This document shows, in pieces, positions 9,462-18,580 of a stretch of DNA of 64,000 nt (position 1 is its first letter; each line of letters begins with the position of its first letter). A model generated the notes under the pieces. That model was not told the DNA's origin, did no database searches, and was given only the letters and a program-made list of their open reading frames with translations. The translations under genes were made by a program, and so were the position numbers. Source of the DNA: Paenibacillus sacheonensis (lineage in GTDB: Bacteria; Bacillota; Bacilli; Paenibacillales; Paenibacillaceae). The stretch covers positions 1 to 64,000 of the forward strand of contig NZ_JAAAMU010000002.1 in the NCBI RefSeq assembly GCF_009909195.1, written 5' to 3'.

Positions 9462-10440
9462 ATTGCTGCCGCTCATACAGAACGAGGCGCTGAAGATATG
9501 GAAAAAGAAACGGTTTCTGGTCATTCTCATCGTGCTGCTTATTCTCATCCCGATCTTTACGTATGCGCAGATGAAGATCGCCGAGACGAACAAAAGCCAT
9601 TTCAAGGACTGGCGGAATCAGCTGGTTCAGCAAATTAACGAATATCAAAATATGCTGTCCAGCGACCGCATTCCCGACGAGTGGAAGCGTTCGCGGCGGA
9701 TCGCGGTGCAGCAGCTGCAGTATTATCTGGATCATGACGTCAATCCGAATTCGCCGGACGGCGTGACCTTTACGCGCAGTTTCATGTCGAACGCGGTTAC
9801 GTTGTTTTTCCCGCTGCTCGTCCTCGCCATTGCATCCGACTTGGTATCCGGCGAACGTACGGCAGGCACGATCAAAATGCTGCTTACGCGGCCCGTGCGG
9901 CGATGGAAGATCCTGTTCAGCAAACTCGTCGCGCTTACGATGTATGTCTCATTGACCGTTGTCGCGAGCGCCGTTCTCTGTTATCTTATATCAGGCGCGG
10001 TCTTCGGCTACGACGGATGGGCCATGCCCGTCTTCACGGGGTTCGTCATTCAGGGCTCGTCCATCGAGAGCAGCTTCGTCCACGCGGTGCCCCAATGGCT
10101 CTACCTGCTGATGGAAGCGGGTTTGATCTGGGTTTCCTCCATGTCCGTTGCTTTGCTCGCCCTAATGGTATCCGTGCTCGTTCGCAGCACGGCCGCAAGC
10201 ATCGTCACGATGATGGCAGCAGTCATCTCGGGTACGATATTATCCAGCATGTCTTCGTCGTGGCAAAGCGCGAAGTTCATCTTCTCCGTCAATTTGCAGC
10301 TGACCGATTATTTGGCGGGCTCGCCGCCGCCGATCACCGGCATGACGCTTGGATTCTCGCTGCTCGTGCTCGCGTTTTGGGCCGCGGCTTCCTTGACGGT
10401 TTCGTTCTCCGTCTTTACGAAACAAGACATCATGAATTAG
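9454..10440 (+). CDS. ABC-2 type permease
   Basis: About 328 residues with six predicted helices: one near the N-terminus (about 20-37), then five from about residue 105 to the end. A large extracytoplasmic loop (about 40-100) lies between helices 1 and 2. The segment SGERTAGTIKMLLTRP is typical of ABC-2 permeases. TTG 9454 is the best start (GGAGGG 9 nt upstream) and overlaps the ATPase stop by 8 nt; GTG 9445 would lie on the ribosome site itself. It forms an exporter with the preceding ATPase. No clear terminator follows. Confidence 0.85.
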   Translation: MDRLLPLIQNEALKIWKKKRFLVILIVLLILIPIFTYAQMKIAETNKSHFKDWRNQLVQQINEYQNMLSSDRIPDEWKRSRRIAVQQLQYYLDHDVNPNSPDGVTFTRSFMSNAVTLFFPLLVLAIASDLVSGERTAGTIKMLLTRPVRRWKILFSKLVALTMYVSLTVVASAVLCYLISGAVFGYDGWAMPVFTGFVIQGSSIESSFVHAVPQWLYLLMEAGLIWVSSMSVALLALMVSVLVRSTAASIVTMMAAVISGTILSSMSSSWQSAKFIFSVNLQLTDYLAGSPPPITGMTLGFSLLVLAFWAAASLTVSFSVFTKQDIMN

Positions 10441-10503
10441 AATAACTTGAAGCGAGTCATGCCGCGCATCGCGAGGCCGAATTCGAAAACTTTGTGAGAA
10501 CGC

Positions 10504-10533
10504 TTGGCGCGGAGCGGGTTTATCGTGTATGGT
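10504..10533 (+). promoter_or_regulatory. Possible sigma-A promoter ahead of the parE leader
   Basis: TTGGCG (10504-10509), an 18-bp spacer and TATGGT (10528-10533). It would give a parE leader of about 410 nt that includes all the 70-bp repeats. The match is only moderate. Confidence 0.35.
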
Positions 10534-10660
10534 TAATAGCCCGGGGGCCAGGGCGGAGACGCAGCTATTCAATTCCGCGGGGTTCATACCGTTAATGATG
10601 AAGGAACCGTCATTTTATGACGTTAAACTTGGATAGCAAGGTATCGTGTAAAACGTGGAT

Positions 10661-10940
10661 TATGCTTTCGAAGCGAGTTTTTAAGCTCGCGTTGAAGTAT
10701 TTCACAGAAGTATCGCTTAAAAACTTGGATTATGCTTCCGAAGCGAGTTTTTAAGCTCGCGTTGAAGTATTTCACAGAAGTATCGCTTAAAAACTTGGAG
10801 TATGCTTTCGAAGCGAGTTTTTAAGCTCGCGTTGAAGTATTTCACAGAAGTATCGCTTAAAAACTTGGTTTATGCTTCCGAAGCGAGTTTTTAAGCTCGC
10901 ATTGAAGTATTTCAGAGAAGTATCGCTTAAAAACTTTAAG
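10661..10940 (+). repeat. Four tandem 70-bp repeats in the parE leader
   Basis: Units start at 10661, 10731, 10801 and 10871, exactly 70 bp apart and nearly identical. A degenerate unit end is visible at about 10640-10660. Each unit has a short dyad GCGAG/CTCGC and an 11-bp dyad AGTTTTTAAGC / GCTTAAAAACT, and these share bases, so only one can form. The 3' arm can also pair with the 5' arm of the next unit. Units 1 and 3 carry CTTTCG and units 2 and 4 CTTCCG, suggesting duplication of a 140-bp dimer. The last 3' arm (10925-10935) ends 2 nt before the parE Shine-Dalgarno (10938-10944). There is no protein-coding potential of note. Confidence 0.93.
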
Positions 10941-10951
10941 GAGGCCCCATA

Positions 10952-12925
10952 ATGACTGAGCAGTTGAATCTGTTTGCGGGCGAAAAAAATTCGGCTGCCG
11001 GCAATTACGACGCGGACGATATTCAAGTGCTGGAGGGATTGACCGCCGTCCGCAAACGGCCCGGCATGTACATCGGCAGCACGAGCAGCTCGGGTCTTCA
11101 TCATCTCGTCTGGGAAATCGTCGACAATGCCGTCGATGAACACTTGGCGAAGTTCTGCTCTGCCATCGACGTGTCGATCAACGGCGACGGTTCGATCACG
11201 GTCCGGGACAACGGGCGCGGCATTCCGACCGGCATGCATAAGACCGGCATTCCGACCCCGCAGGTCGTGTTCACGATCCTGCACGCTGGCGGTAAATTCG
11301 GCGGCGGCGGATACAAGAAGTCCGGCGGCCTGCACGGCGTCGGCGCGTCCGTCACGAACGCGTTGTCGGAGTGGCTGGAGGTCGAGATTTACCGGGAAGG
11401 CAAAATACATAAGCAGCGTTTTGAATATTGGGTCGACAAGGCCGGCAAGGAGCATGTCGGCGAACCGGTGACCGGTTTGGAGGTCATTGGCAATACGAAC
11501 CGCACGGGCACCAAGATCACCTTCAAGCCCGATGCCCGCGTCTTCCATGGCAACATCTCGATCCATTACGAGACGCTGTCGGAACGGCTGCAGGAAATCG
11601 CGTTCCTGAACTCCGGTCTGAAGGTGAGCGTGAAGGACAGCCGGGGCGGCAAGGAAGATCAGTATTATTACGAAGGCGGCGCCAGCCAGTTCGTGCAGTT
11701 CCTGAACGAAGACAAGACAGTCCTTCACGACGTAATTCATTTTTCCGGCGAGCGTGACGATATCGAGGTCGAAGTGGCGCTGCAGTACAACGATGGGTAC
11801 ACGGAGACAATGGCTTCATTCGTTAATGCGATTCCGACAAGAGGCGGCGGCACGCACGAAACGGGCTTCAAAACGGCGTATACGCGCGTGATGAACGATT
11901 ATGCCCGCAAGAACGGCCTGTTGAAGGAGAAAGACAAGAATCTGGAAGGCAATGATTTGCGCGAAGGCATGATGGCCGTCATCAACATCAAGATGGCGGA
12001 CGTGGAATTCGTCGGCCAAACGAAGGATCAGCTCGGAAGCTCGTCGGCACGAAGCGCCGTCGATGCCATCGTGACCGAGAAAATGCAAGTATTTCTGGAA
12101 GAAAACCCGCAGGTGGCGCAGCTGCTGCTGAAGAAAGCGATACAAGCGTCCAGAGCCCGCGAAGCGGCGCGCAAGGCACGCGATGAAATCCGCAGCGGCA
12201 AGAAGAAGAGCGAGAGCTCCAATCTGAACGGCAAGCTTTCCCCGGCGCAATCGAAAGACGTCACAAGAACAGAGCTCTTCATCGTGGAAGGCGACTCCGC
12301 CGGCGGTTCGGCGAAACAGGGACGCGATTCCAAATACCAAGCCATTCTTCCGCTCAAAGGAAAACCGATGAACCCGGAGAAGGCCAAGCTGCTGGATATC
12401 CTCAAAAACGACGAATATAAGGCGGTTATTGCGGCGATCGGAGCGGGCATCGGTCCGGAATTCGACGCGGAATCGTGTAATTATAGCAAAATCATCATCA
12501 TGACGGATGCGGATACGGACGGCGCGCATATCCAAGTGCTGCTGCTGACGTTCTTCTACCGGTACATGAAGCCGTTGATCGACTCCGGCCGCGTGTTCAT
12601 CGCGCAGCCGCCGCTTTACAAGATCACGCGCAAATCCGGCAAGCTCGAAACGGTCCGATACGCATGGACGGACGAGCAGCTGCAAAACTACTTGAAGGAG
12701 TTCGGCAAAAACTTCGAGCTGCAGCGCTACAAAGGACTTGGCGAGATGAATCCCGATCAGCTCTGGGAAACGACGATGAATCAGGAAACCCGCACGCTCC
12801 TGCAGGTCCAGATCGAGGATGCCGCGAAAGCGGAACGCCGCGTCTCCACGCTGATGGGCGACAAGGTCGATCCGCGCAAACGTTGGATCGTCGAGAACGT
12901 CGACTTTACGGAGTATGAAGAATAA
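10952..12925 (+). CDS. parE: DNA topoisomerase IV subunit B (ParE)
   Basis: 657 residues. It is the ATPase subunit of topoisomerase IV, which decatenates daughter chromosomes. The GHKL ATPase motifs are EIVDNAVDE (about 52-60), DNGRGIP and GGLHGVGASVTNA. The TOPRIM domain has EGDSAGG and DADTDGAH, and the C-terminus has the usual RYKGLGEMN. Adjacent parC, and the lack of an extra GyrB-type insertion, favour ParE over GyrB. ATG 10952 has AAGGAGG 7 nt upstream. The repeated hairpin leader directly before the ribosome site makes leader-based control plausible. parC follows after 94 nt that include a small hairpin AGCCGA/TCGGCT (12966-12981). Confidence 0.96.
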   Translation: MTEQLNLFAGEKNSAAGNYDADDIQVLEGLTAVRKRPGMYIGSTSSSGLHHLVWEIVDNAVDEHLAKFCSAIDVSINGDGSITVRDNGRGIPTGMHKTGIPTPQVVFTILHAGGKFGGGGYKKSGGLHGVGASVTNALSEWLEVEIYREGKIHKQRFEYWVDKAGKEHVGEPVTGLEVIGNTNRTGTKITFKPDARVFHGNISIHYETLSERLQEIAFLNSGLKVSVKDSRGGKEDQYYYEGGASQFVQFLNEDKTVLHDVIHFSGERDDIEVEVALQYNDGYTETMASFVNAIPTRGGGTHETGFKTAYTRVMNDYARKNGLLKEKDKNLEGNDLREGMMAVINIKMADVEFVGQTKDQLGSSSARSAVDAIVTEKMQVFLEENPQVAQLLLKKAIQASRAREAARKARDEIRSGKKKSESSNLNGKLSPAQSKDVTRTELFIVEGDSAGGSAKQGRDSKYQAILPLKGKPMNPEKAKLLDILKNDEYKAVIAAIGAGIGPEFDAESCNYSKIIIMTDADTDGAHIQVLLLTFFYRYMKPLIDSGRVFIAQPPLYKITRKSGKLETVRYAWTDEQLQNYLKEFGKNFELQRYKGLGEMNPDQLWETTMNQETRTLLQVQIEDAAKAERRVSTLMGDKVDPRKRWIVENVDFTEYEE

Positions 12926-13019
12926 TTAGCCTGGGAGTAGGCTTGCGAAATCGTTTTGTTCGATTAGCCGATCATTCGGCTGCTGGCTTCACACACAAAC
13001 CTTTTAGGAGAGTATCGGC

Positions 13020-15473
13020 ATGAGCATGCTGGAACAGTTTTTACCGGCGTTTCTGGAAGAGGTCGTCGGCGACCGCTTCGGACGTTATTCCAAATACATC
13101 ATTCAAGACCGCGCCATACCCGACGTTCGCGACGGGCTGAAGCCGGTACAGCGGCGTATTCTGTACGCCATGTACGATGCGGGCAATACCCCGGACAAAG
13201 GTTACCGCAAGTCCGCCAAAACCGTCGGCGACGTCATGGGCAACTATCACCCTCATGGCGATTCGTCCATCTACGAAGGCATGGTGCGCATGGCGCAGCC
13301 TTGGAAAATGGGGCATATGCTCATCGACGGCCACGGCAACTGGGGCTCGATCGACGACGATCCGGCGGCGGCGATGCGGTATACGGAAGCTCGCTTGTCG
13401 CCGATCGCGATGGAGCTGCTGCGCGATATCGAGAAACGTACCGTCCTCTTCAAGGACAACTTCGATAATACGACGAAAGAACCGGTCGTGCTGCCTTCCC
13501 GATACCCGAATTTGCTGGTCAACGGCGTAAGCGGCATTTCGTCCGGCTTCGCAACGGAAATCCCGCCTCATAACCTGCGAGAGGTCATTAACGCATGCAT
13601 GGCCATGATGGACAATCCGGCGATCGAGCTGGAACAGCTGATGACGATCGTGAAAGGCCCGGATTTTCCGACCAGCGGCATCATCATGGGCGAAGATGGC
13701 ATCCGGGACGCCTACCAAACAGGCAAAGGGCGCATCTATCATCGTTCGAAGACGGCGATCGAAGACGTCAAGGGCGGACGCCAGCAAATCGTCATCACCG
13801 AAATTCCCTACCAGGTCGTAAAGTCCCGTCTCGTGACGGCCATGGAGAACATTCGGATCGAGAAGAAGGTCGAAGGGATCGCGGAAGTGCGCGACGAGAG
13901 CGGCCGGAACGGTCTGCGGATCGTCGTGGAGCTGAAGAAGGAAGCCGACGCCCAGGGCATTCTGGCTTACTTGCTGAAGAAAACCGACCTGCAGGTCGCT
14001 TACAGCTTCAACATGGTTGCGATCGTCAATAAAACGCCGCAGCAGCTGGGCTTGAAAGCCATGCTGGAAGCTTATATCGCGCATCAGAAGGAAGTCGTGA
14101 CCCTTCGTTCCAAGTACGAGCTGGAGAAGGCGGAAGACCGCGCGCACGTGCTGGAAGGTTTAGCGAAGGCGCTCAATATTCTGGACGAAGTCATCGCTGC
14201 CATCAAGGCATCGAAGAACCGTCAGGATGCGCAGAACAATCTGGTCGCGCAATTCGGCTTCTCCGAACGGCAAGCGGATGCCATCTTAACGCTGCAATTA
14301 TACCGTCTGACGAATTTGGAGATAACGTCGATCGAGAAAGAGCTCAAGGACATTCAGAAACGCATCGCGTATCTGCGTTCCATTCTCGATAGCGAGAAGA
14401 AATTGATCAGCGTCATCAAGGAAGAACTGACGGAGATCCGCGACAAATACGGCATCGACCGCCGCTCTGAGATCAAAGGTGAAGTGGAAGAGCTGAAGGT
14501 GAACCTGGAAGTCATCGTGGCATCGGAGGACGTCTTCGTCACGCTCAGCCAGGACGGCTATATCAAGCGGACGTCGAAGCTTTCGTTCACCCGTTCGGGC
14601 GGCGAGCTGTCGAGCGCCGGCGTGAAGGATGGCGACGTTATCCGCACGCTGATCGACGTCAATACGATCGACCAGCTGCTGCTCTTCACGCGCAAGGGGC
14701 AATATTATCAGCTGCCCGTCCATCTCATTCCGGAGTTCAAATGGAAGGATACCGGAACCGCGGTCGTCAACGTGGTGCCGATTCCGAAGGACGACAGCAT
14801 CGTCAGCGTCATTCCGATCAAAGACTTCGAAGGGCCTGGCCGTTCGCTCGTCTTCGTGACGAAGCGGGGACAAGTGAAGCGTTCCGAGCTGAAGGATTAC
14901 AAATCATCGCGTTCGACGGCCATCGCGGCAGTCAAGCTGGCGGAGGGCGACGATGTGCTCCGCGTCATGCAGAGCGACAATGCGAAGGAATTGCTGCTGT
15001 TGACGAAGAACGGCATGAGCATTCGGTTCGCCGAAAGCGAAGTGAACACGATGGGACGCGTCGCCTCCGGCGTGAAGGGCATCGCGCTACGCGAGGACGA
15101 CGAAATCGTCGCCGCCGAGACCGTCAGCGGCGACGAGGGAGAAGTGCTTGTCATGACCGACCTCGGGTTCGCGAAGCGTTCCTTGCTGCTGGATTATCCG
15201 ATGCAGGGCCGGGGCGGCAAAGGCGTGGCGACCTTCGAATTCAAGGAAGGCAAACGCGTTCGTCCGAACGGCGACCGGCTTATCGGCGGCCTGCTGTGCA
15301 AAGAAGAGCGGGAGCTTGTCCTGCTCGCGGGGTCCGGCGCGGTATTCTCGGTATCGACCGAGAAAGCGCCGATCGAAGACCGCAAATCGACAGGGCGCGC
15401 CCTTGCGCCGATCGATAAGAAAGACGCGCTCGTCGCGTTGTTCGTCAGGGCGGACCTGCAGCAGCAGGATTAA
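13020..15473 (+). CDS. parC: DNA topoisomerase IV subunit A (ParC)
   Basis: 817 residues. It is the DNA cleavage/religation subunit. The active-site Tyr is residue 121 (MRYTEARLS). The quinolone-resistance region [14 protein letters not shown] keeps Ser82 and Glu86, equivalent to the susceptible Ser/Glu pair of other ParC proteins. From about residue 490 the C-terminal domain shows beta-pinwheel blades (repeats such as [24 protein letters not shown] and [11 protein letters not shown]). ATG 13020 lies 8 nt after AGGAGAG. The stop codon overlaps by 3 bases the end of a short leftward gene. Confidence 0.96.
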   Translation: MSMLEQFLPAFLEEVVGDRFGRYSKYIIQDRAIPDVRDGLKPVQRRILYAMYDAGNTPDKGYRKSAKTVGDVMGNYHPHGDSSIYEGMVRMAQPWKMGHMLIDGHGNWGSIDDDPAAAMRYTEARLSPIAMELLRDIEKRTVLFKDNFDNTTKEPVVLPSRYPNLLVNGVSGISSGFATEIPPHNLREVINACMAMMDNPAIELEQLMTIVKGPDFPTSGIIMGEDGIRDAYQTGKGRIYHRSKTAIEDVKGGRQQIVITEIPYQVVKSRLVTAMENIRIEKKVEGIAEVRDESGRNGLRIVVELKKEADAQGILAYLLKKTDLQVAYSFNMVAIVNKTPQQLGLKAMLEAYIAHQKEVVTLRSKYELEKAEDRAHVLEGLAKALNILDEVIAAIKASKNRQDAQNNLVAQFGFSERQADAILTLQLYRLTNLEITSIEKELKDIQKRIAYLRSILDSEKKLISVIKEELTEIRDKYGIDRRSEIKGEVEELKVNLEVIVASEDVFVTLSQDGYIKRTSKLSFTRSGGELSSAGVKDGDVIRTLIDVNTIDQLLLFTRKGQYYQLPVHLIPEFKWKDTGTAVVNVVPIPKDDSIVSVIPIKDFEGPGRSLVFVTKRGQVKRSELKDYKSSRSTAIAAVKLAEGDDVLRVMQSDNAKELLLLTKNGMSIRFAESEVNTMGRVASGVKGIALREDDEIVAAETVSGDEGEVLVMTDLGFAKRSLLLDYPMQGRGGKGVATFEFKEGKRVRPNGDRLIGGLLCKEERELVLLAGSGAVFSVSTEKAPIEDRKSTGRALAPIDKKDALVALFVRADLQQQD

Positions 15474-15637
15474 TCGAACGGCTGATGCGGGGACTCCCGC
15501 TGCTCCAGCAGCTCGATCATCAATTCAAGCACAACCCACAATGGGGCCGGTTCATCGAGCCGGTCAAGCCATTGCGGTTTTTTTTCTATTCCGAAACGGC
15601 TCAATTTGCGCAAGATCTCCTGCTTGCGGTCCTCCAT
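15470..15637 (-). CDS. Small hypothetical protein (55 aa), convergent with parC
   Basis: An open frame of 55 codons from ATG 15637 to TAA 15470-15472, with a CAGGAGCG ribosome site 10-12 nt upstream. The product begins [17 protein letters not shown]. It is charged and helical in its first half, then has an amphipathic stretch [13 protein letters not shown]. The acidic/basic helical pattern looks like a real small soluble protein rather than a random frame. I do not recognise a family. Its 3' end overlaps the parC stop codon by 3-4 bases on the opposite strand. The parC terminator hairpin lies inside it: the T tract of that terminator is read here as Lys codons. Confidence 0.6.
   Translation of the reverse strand: MEDRKQEILRKLSRFGIEKKPQWLDRLDEPAPLWVVLELMIELLEQRESPHQPFD
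15536..15585 (+). terminator. parC terminator embedded in the antisense small gene
   Basis: The outer stem CCACAATGG / CCATTGCGG (15536-15544 with 15569-15577, one mismatch) encloses an inner 7-bp stem CCGGTTC/GAGCCGG with a 3-nt loop. Eight T follow (15578-15585). Confidence 0.8.
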
Positions 15638-15784
15638 GTGCGATCACGCTCCTGTTCGATGTTTCGAGCCGGTACAACAGCCTATAGCACCAGTGTATGT
15701 CTAACGTTGTCAAATGGTTCTCTATTATAGCGATTAAGCGGGCAAAATATTAACTGCATTAACCTTAAATTCGACATTCGGTCA

Positions 15785-15793
15785 TGGTATAAT
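15785..15793 (+). promoter_or_regulatory. Extended -10 promoter of the MarR gene
   Basis: TGGTATAAT is a perfect -10 hexamer with the TGN extension, 35 bp before the start codon. No good -35 is seen, as expected for an extended -10 promoter. Confidence 0.6.
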
Positions 15794-15827
15794 AAGGCAT
15801 GAGCATAAATCGGACAGAAAGCGGGTG

Positions 15828-16241
15828 ATGGTCATCGTTTCTGCGGAATTTGCCCGGCTGTGGATGAAGATGACGAAGGAATGGAAGACGCATCTGGAGG
15901 ATGAATTGGCACCGAGCTTGACGGAAGGACAGCTGGTCGTATTGGAGCTGCTCCTGCAGCATCAGCCGATGAAGCCGTCGGATCTGCTGGCTTATCTGGA
16001 GACGACGCCTGCGGCGATCACGACGCTGCTGGATCGAATGGAACGCGGCGGCCTGGTGGTCCGAAACCGGGACGAGAGCGACAGACGGATCGTCTGGATC
16101 ACGGCAACGGACAAAGGGAAAGAGGAAGCCGAGCGAGGCGTATCCATTCGGGATGCGTACATCAGCGAAGCGCTGGATCGGATTTCCCTGCACAATCAGC
16201 AACTGCTTGTTTATTTGCTCGGTAAGGTCGCGAATGCCTGA
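15828..16241 (+). CDS. MarR-family transcriptional regulator
   Basis: 137 residues with the MarR winged helix-turn-helix. The recognition region is LAYLETTPAAITTLLDRMERGGLVVR (given here by its middle, about 57-80), and the wing carries RDESDRRIVWITATDKG (about 83-99), the DxRxxxxxLT-like signature. Such proteins are dimeric repressors that respond to small aromatic ligands or oxidants. No obvious target gene is co-transcribed; a bidirectional terminator follows. Start: ATG 15828 or the adjacent GTG 15825; the ribosome site (AAAGCGGG) is weak. Confidence 0.87.
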   Translation: MVIVSAEFARLWMKMTKEWKTHLEDELAPSLTEGQLVVLELLLQHQPMKPSDLLAYLETTPAAITTLLDRMERGGLVVRNRDESDRRIVWITATDKGKEEAERGVSIRDAYISEALDRISLHNQQLLVYLLGKVANA

Positions 16242-16335
16242 ATTGGGATGGCGATCGTAGATTTACATACAGAAGAATCGAATGCACCAGCATTGAACTC
16301 ATCGGAATTGAATTTATCAAAGTCGAATACAGCAA

Positions 16336-16390
16336 AAACCGCCCCTTTGATTCCCGCAGTGGAATCGAAGGGGCGGTTTCTATTTTACTT
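16336..16390. terminator. Bidirectional terminator between marR-like and capA-like genes
   Basis: A 19-bp stem with one G-T pair (16336-16354 with 16361-16379, loop CGCAGT), T-rich on the right and A-rich on the left. It serves both convergent transcription units. Confidence 0.85.
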
Positions 16391-16444
16391 TTTAGAATGT
16401 CCTACAAGCCTGTCCACGCGACAGCCGTGAGGACGAAGTCAATG

Positions 16445-17824
16445 TTATTGAGAAGCTTGCAGTTGAACCGGCTTGCTGTGCATCGATTCGATTCGTTTCG
16501 TTACCTGCGCGTAAGTGCTCTTCACCGCGGCATAATCGGCCGAACTCAAATCGGCAAGCGATTTGGAAGCTATTGCGTCTCCGATCGGCACGATGGCATA
16601 GCGATTGACGCCCTTCACGCTCGTTCGGTGCACCCACGTCGGGATGGCCTTCACGCTGCCGATCGTCGTGGCGCCATGTTCCTTGTGGATGCCGACCTTG
16701 TAGATGACGCCGTAATCTTTCGTATTGCCGCGTTGATTGGATATGAAGTTGCCCATGGAATAAATGATGAGGCCTTTTCTTGCCGTGCCGTCCGGATTCG
16801 TCACTTCGGCGAGCTCGTAGGGCTGCACGACATGCGGATGGGAACCGGCGATAATGTCGGCGCCCGCGGCGATGAGGTTTCTGGCCAGCATCGTCTGTTC
16901 GTCGTTCGGCGTCGTCTGATACTCGATGCCGAAATGCAGGCACACCGTGATGAAGTCCGCCCCGGCCGCCTTCAAACGGCCGATGTCCTTGATGATGGCC
17001 TGCTCGTCGATGAGCGACACCGCATAAGGCTGGTCCTTCGGCAGCGGAATGCCGTTCGTTCCGTACGTGTAAGCAAGCAATCCCATGGATATGCCGGCGC
17101 GCTTCACGATCGTGAGCTTGTCGGCTTCCGCTTTCGAGCGTGCCGTTCCTTTGGTGTCCAGTCCAAGCTTCTGCAGCTTCGCGAGCGTCATGGCGATACC
17201 TTGGGAACCGCGGTCCATCGCATGGTTGTTGGCGTTCGTGATCGTCGTGAACCCGGCATACTTCAACGCATCGCCAAGCTCCGCCGGCGCATTGAAGCGC
17301 GGGTAACCAGATAATCCGAGCGACTTGCCCGCGATCGGCGTCTCCAGATTCCCGAGCGTCCAGTCGCCCTGTTCCAAGATCGGCTTCACCGGCTTGAAGA
17401 AGGAATTGAAGTTATACGTGCCGGCTGCCTCGTCGTATGCGCCCGGCAGCTGCGGCATGTGCATCATAATGTCGCCCGCCGCGACCCATGTCGCATCGTA
17501 CGTCCCGTCGTCAACGGGCGGCTGAGCGCTGTCTCCGCCGGCATTCGGAACATCTTCATCCGCGCCGGGGGCATCCTCGCTGCCCGAGTTGCCGGCAGGC
17601 TCATCGGGCAGCTGCGAACCGTTATCCGGCGTATTGCCCGGATCGGAATCGGGAGCGGGTTCCTGCGAAGGTGGCGGCGATTCATGGCCGTTCGAATTGT
17701 CGGCGGCTTGGTCGGGAGGAACGGGAGCTAGCTTGGGACCCGATGAACAACCGCCGATCAGCAGCAGGCACAACAGGATAGGCAACCACCGCCTCGTCAA
17801 CCGTTTCGCCGAACGGTGCTTCAT
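16445..17824 (-). CDS. CapA/PgsA-like lipoprotein (metallophosphoesterase fold)
   Basis: 459 residues. The N-terminus is a lipoprotein signal with lipobox IGG-C (Cys26). A disordered Pro/Asp/Gly/Asn-rich linker of about 65 residues follows, then the CapA fold from AAGDIMMH (about 97). Further family marks are NLETP, NNHAMDRG, LHFGIEY, GSHPHVVQP and YSMGNFISNQ. CapA/PgsA proteins assist synthesis or export of poly-gamma-glutamate capsule; a lone copy may act in spore or wall polymers. The start at 17824 has AAGGAGG 9 nt upstream and overlaps the preceding stop as ATGA, so translation is coupled. It is the last gene of a four-gene leftward operon. Confidence 0.85.
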   Translation of the reverse strand: MKHRSAKRLTRRWLPILLCLLLIGGCSSGPKLAPVPPDQAADNSNGHESPPPSQEPAPDSDPGNTPDNGSQLPDEPAGNSGSEDAPGADEDVPNAGGDSAQPPVDDGTYDATWVAAGDIMMHMPQLPGAYDEAAGTYNFNSFFKPVKPILEQGDWTLGNLETPIAGKSLGLSGYPRFNAPAELGDALKYAGFTTITNANNHAMDRGSQGIAMTLAKLQKLGLDTKGTARSKAEADKLTIVKRAGISMGLLAYTYGTNGIPLPKDQPYAVSLIDEQAIIKDIGRLKAAGADFITVCLHFGIEYQTTPNDEQTMLARNLIAAGADIIAGSHPHVVQPYELAEVTNPDGTARKGLIIYSMGNFISNQRGNTKDYGVIYKVGIHKEHGATTIGSVKAIPTWVHRTSVKGVNRYAIVPIGDAIASKSLADLSSADYAAVKSTYAQVTKRIESMHSKPVQLQASQ

Positions 17825-18579
17825 CGGTCCGTACCTCCTTCGTGCGCCAGCAGTCGAAGCGCGCCGGAGAAATCCGCCTCGTCGAACCGGGTCCATGGCA
17901 GCGATGCCGGCGGGCGGGAGATAATGGTCAACCATTCCTTCGTGACGGGATGCGAGATTCCGATGGACGTCGACCATAAGGCGATGTCCTGCTCCCCTTG
18001 AACGGGCGGCGCGCCGTATTTGCGGTCGAAGACGAGCGGACAGCCGATCGCGGCCATCTGCGCCCGGATCTGATGGGACCGGCCCGTCAGGAGCTTCACC
18101 GCGACGAGGGAATACGCGCCCCGCTTCGCGGCGACCGCATAATCCAGGATCGCCTCTTTGGCGTCCCGGACCGCTTGTTCGTGAACCGTGACGATGTTGC
18201 GGCCCGCATCTTTGCGCAGGAAATGGCGCAGACGACCGGAAGAGGCAGCAGGAGCGCCGTGAACGACGGCAAGGTATATTTTGTCAAAGCTGCGGCTGCG
18301 GACGGATTCAGACAGCCTGGAGGCCGCTTTGGACGTCTTGGCGAAGAGCATCGCGCCGCCGACGGGCCGGTCCAGACGGTGGACGAGCCCGACGTAAACG
18401 TTGCCGGGCTTGCCGTACCGCACCTTCAAATCATCCTTCAGCAGGGTGACCATATCGGACTCGCCTGTTTCGTCGGCTTGCGAGAGGATACCCGGCGGCT
18501 TCACGACGGCAAGCAGATGGTTATCCTCATAGAGCACGGGAAGCAAGGGAGACGGATCGGGCCTGCCGCTGGCGGTCAT
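17821..18579 (-). CDS. RluA-family pseudouridine synthase
   Basis: 252 residues. It converts uridine to pseudouridine in rRNA or tRNA. The catalytic motif HRLDRPVGG (about 67-75) supplies the essential Asp. The downstream GRSHQIRAQMAAIGCPLVFD is the conserved RluA C-terminal motif. There is no S4 domain, so it resembles the short RluA/YhcT type more than RluD. The ATG at 18579 is 1 nt from the upstream stop, with GGAGGG inside the end of the methyltransferase gene. Its stop overlaps the CapA-like start (ATGA). The RNA target cannot be told from sequence. Confidence 0.9.
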   Translation of the reverse strand: MTASGRPDPSPLLPVLYEDNHLLAVVKPPGILSQADETGESDMVTLLKDDLKVRYGKPGNVYVGLVHRLDRPVGGAMLFAKTSKAASRLSESVRSRSFDKIYLAVVHGAPAASSGRLRHFLRKDAGRNIVTVHEQAVRDAKEAILDYAVAAKRGAYSLVAVKLLTGRSHQIRAQMAAIGCPLVFDRKYGAPPVQGEQDIALWSTSIGISHPVTKEWLTIISRPPASLPWTRFDEADFSGALRLLAHEGGTDR

Positions 18580-18580
18580 G

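Noticed and set aside
10661..10940. Tandem repeats considered as a CRISPR array
   Set aside because: The units abut without variable spacers, are 70 bp long, and no cas genes are near.
16248..16430. Rightward open frame after the MarR gene
   Set aside because: It reads through the strong bidirectional terminator at 16336-16390 and has no ribosome site.
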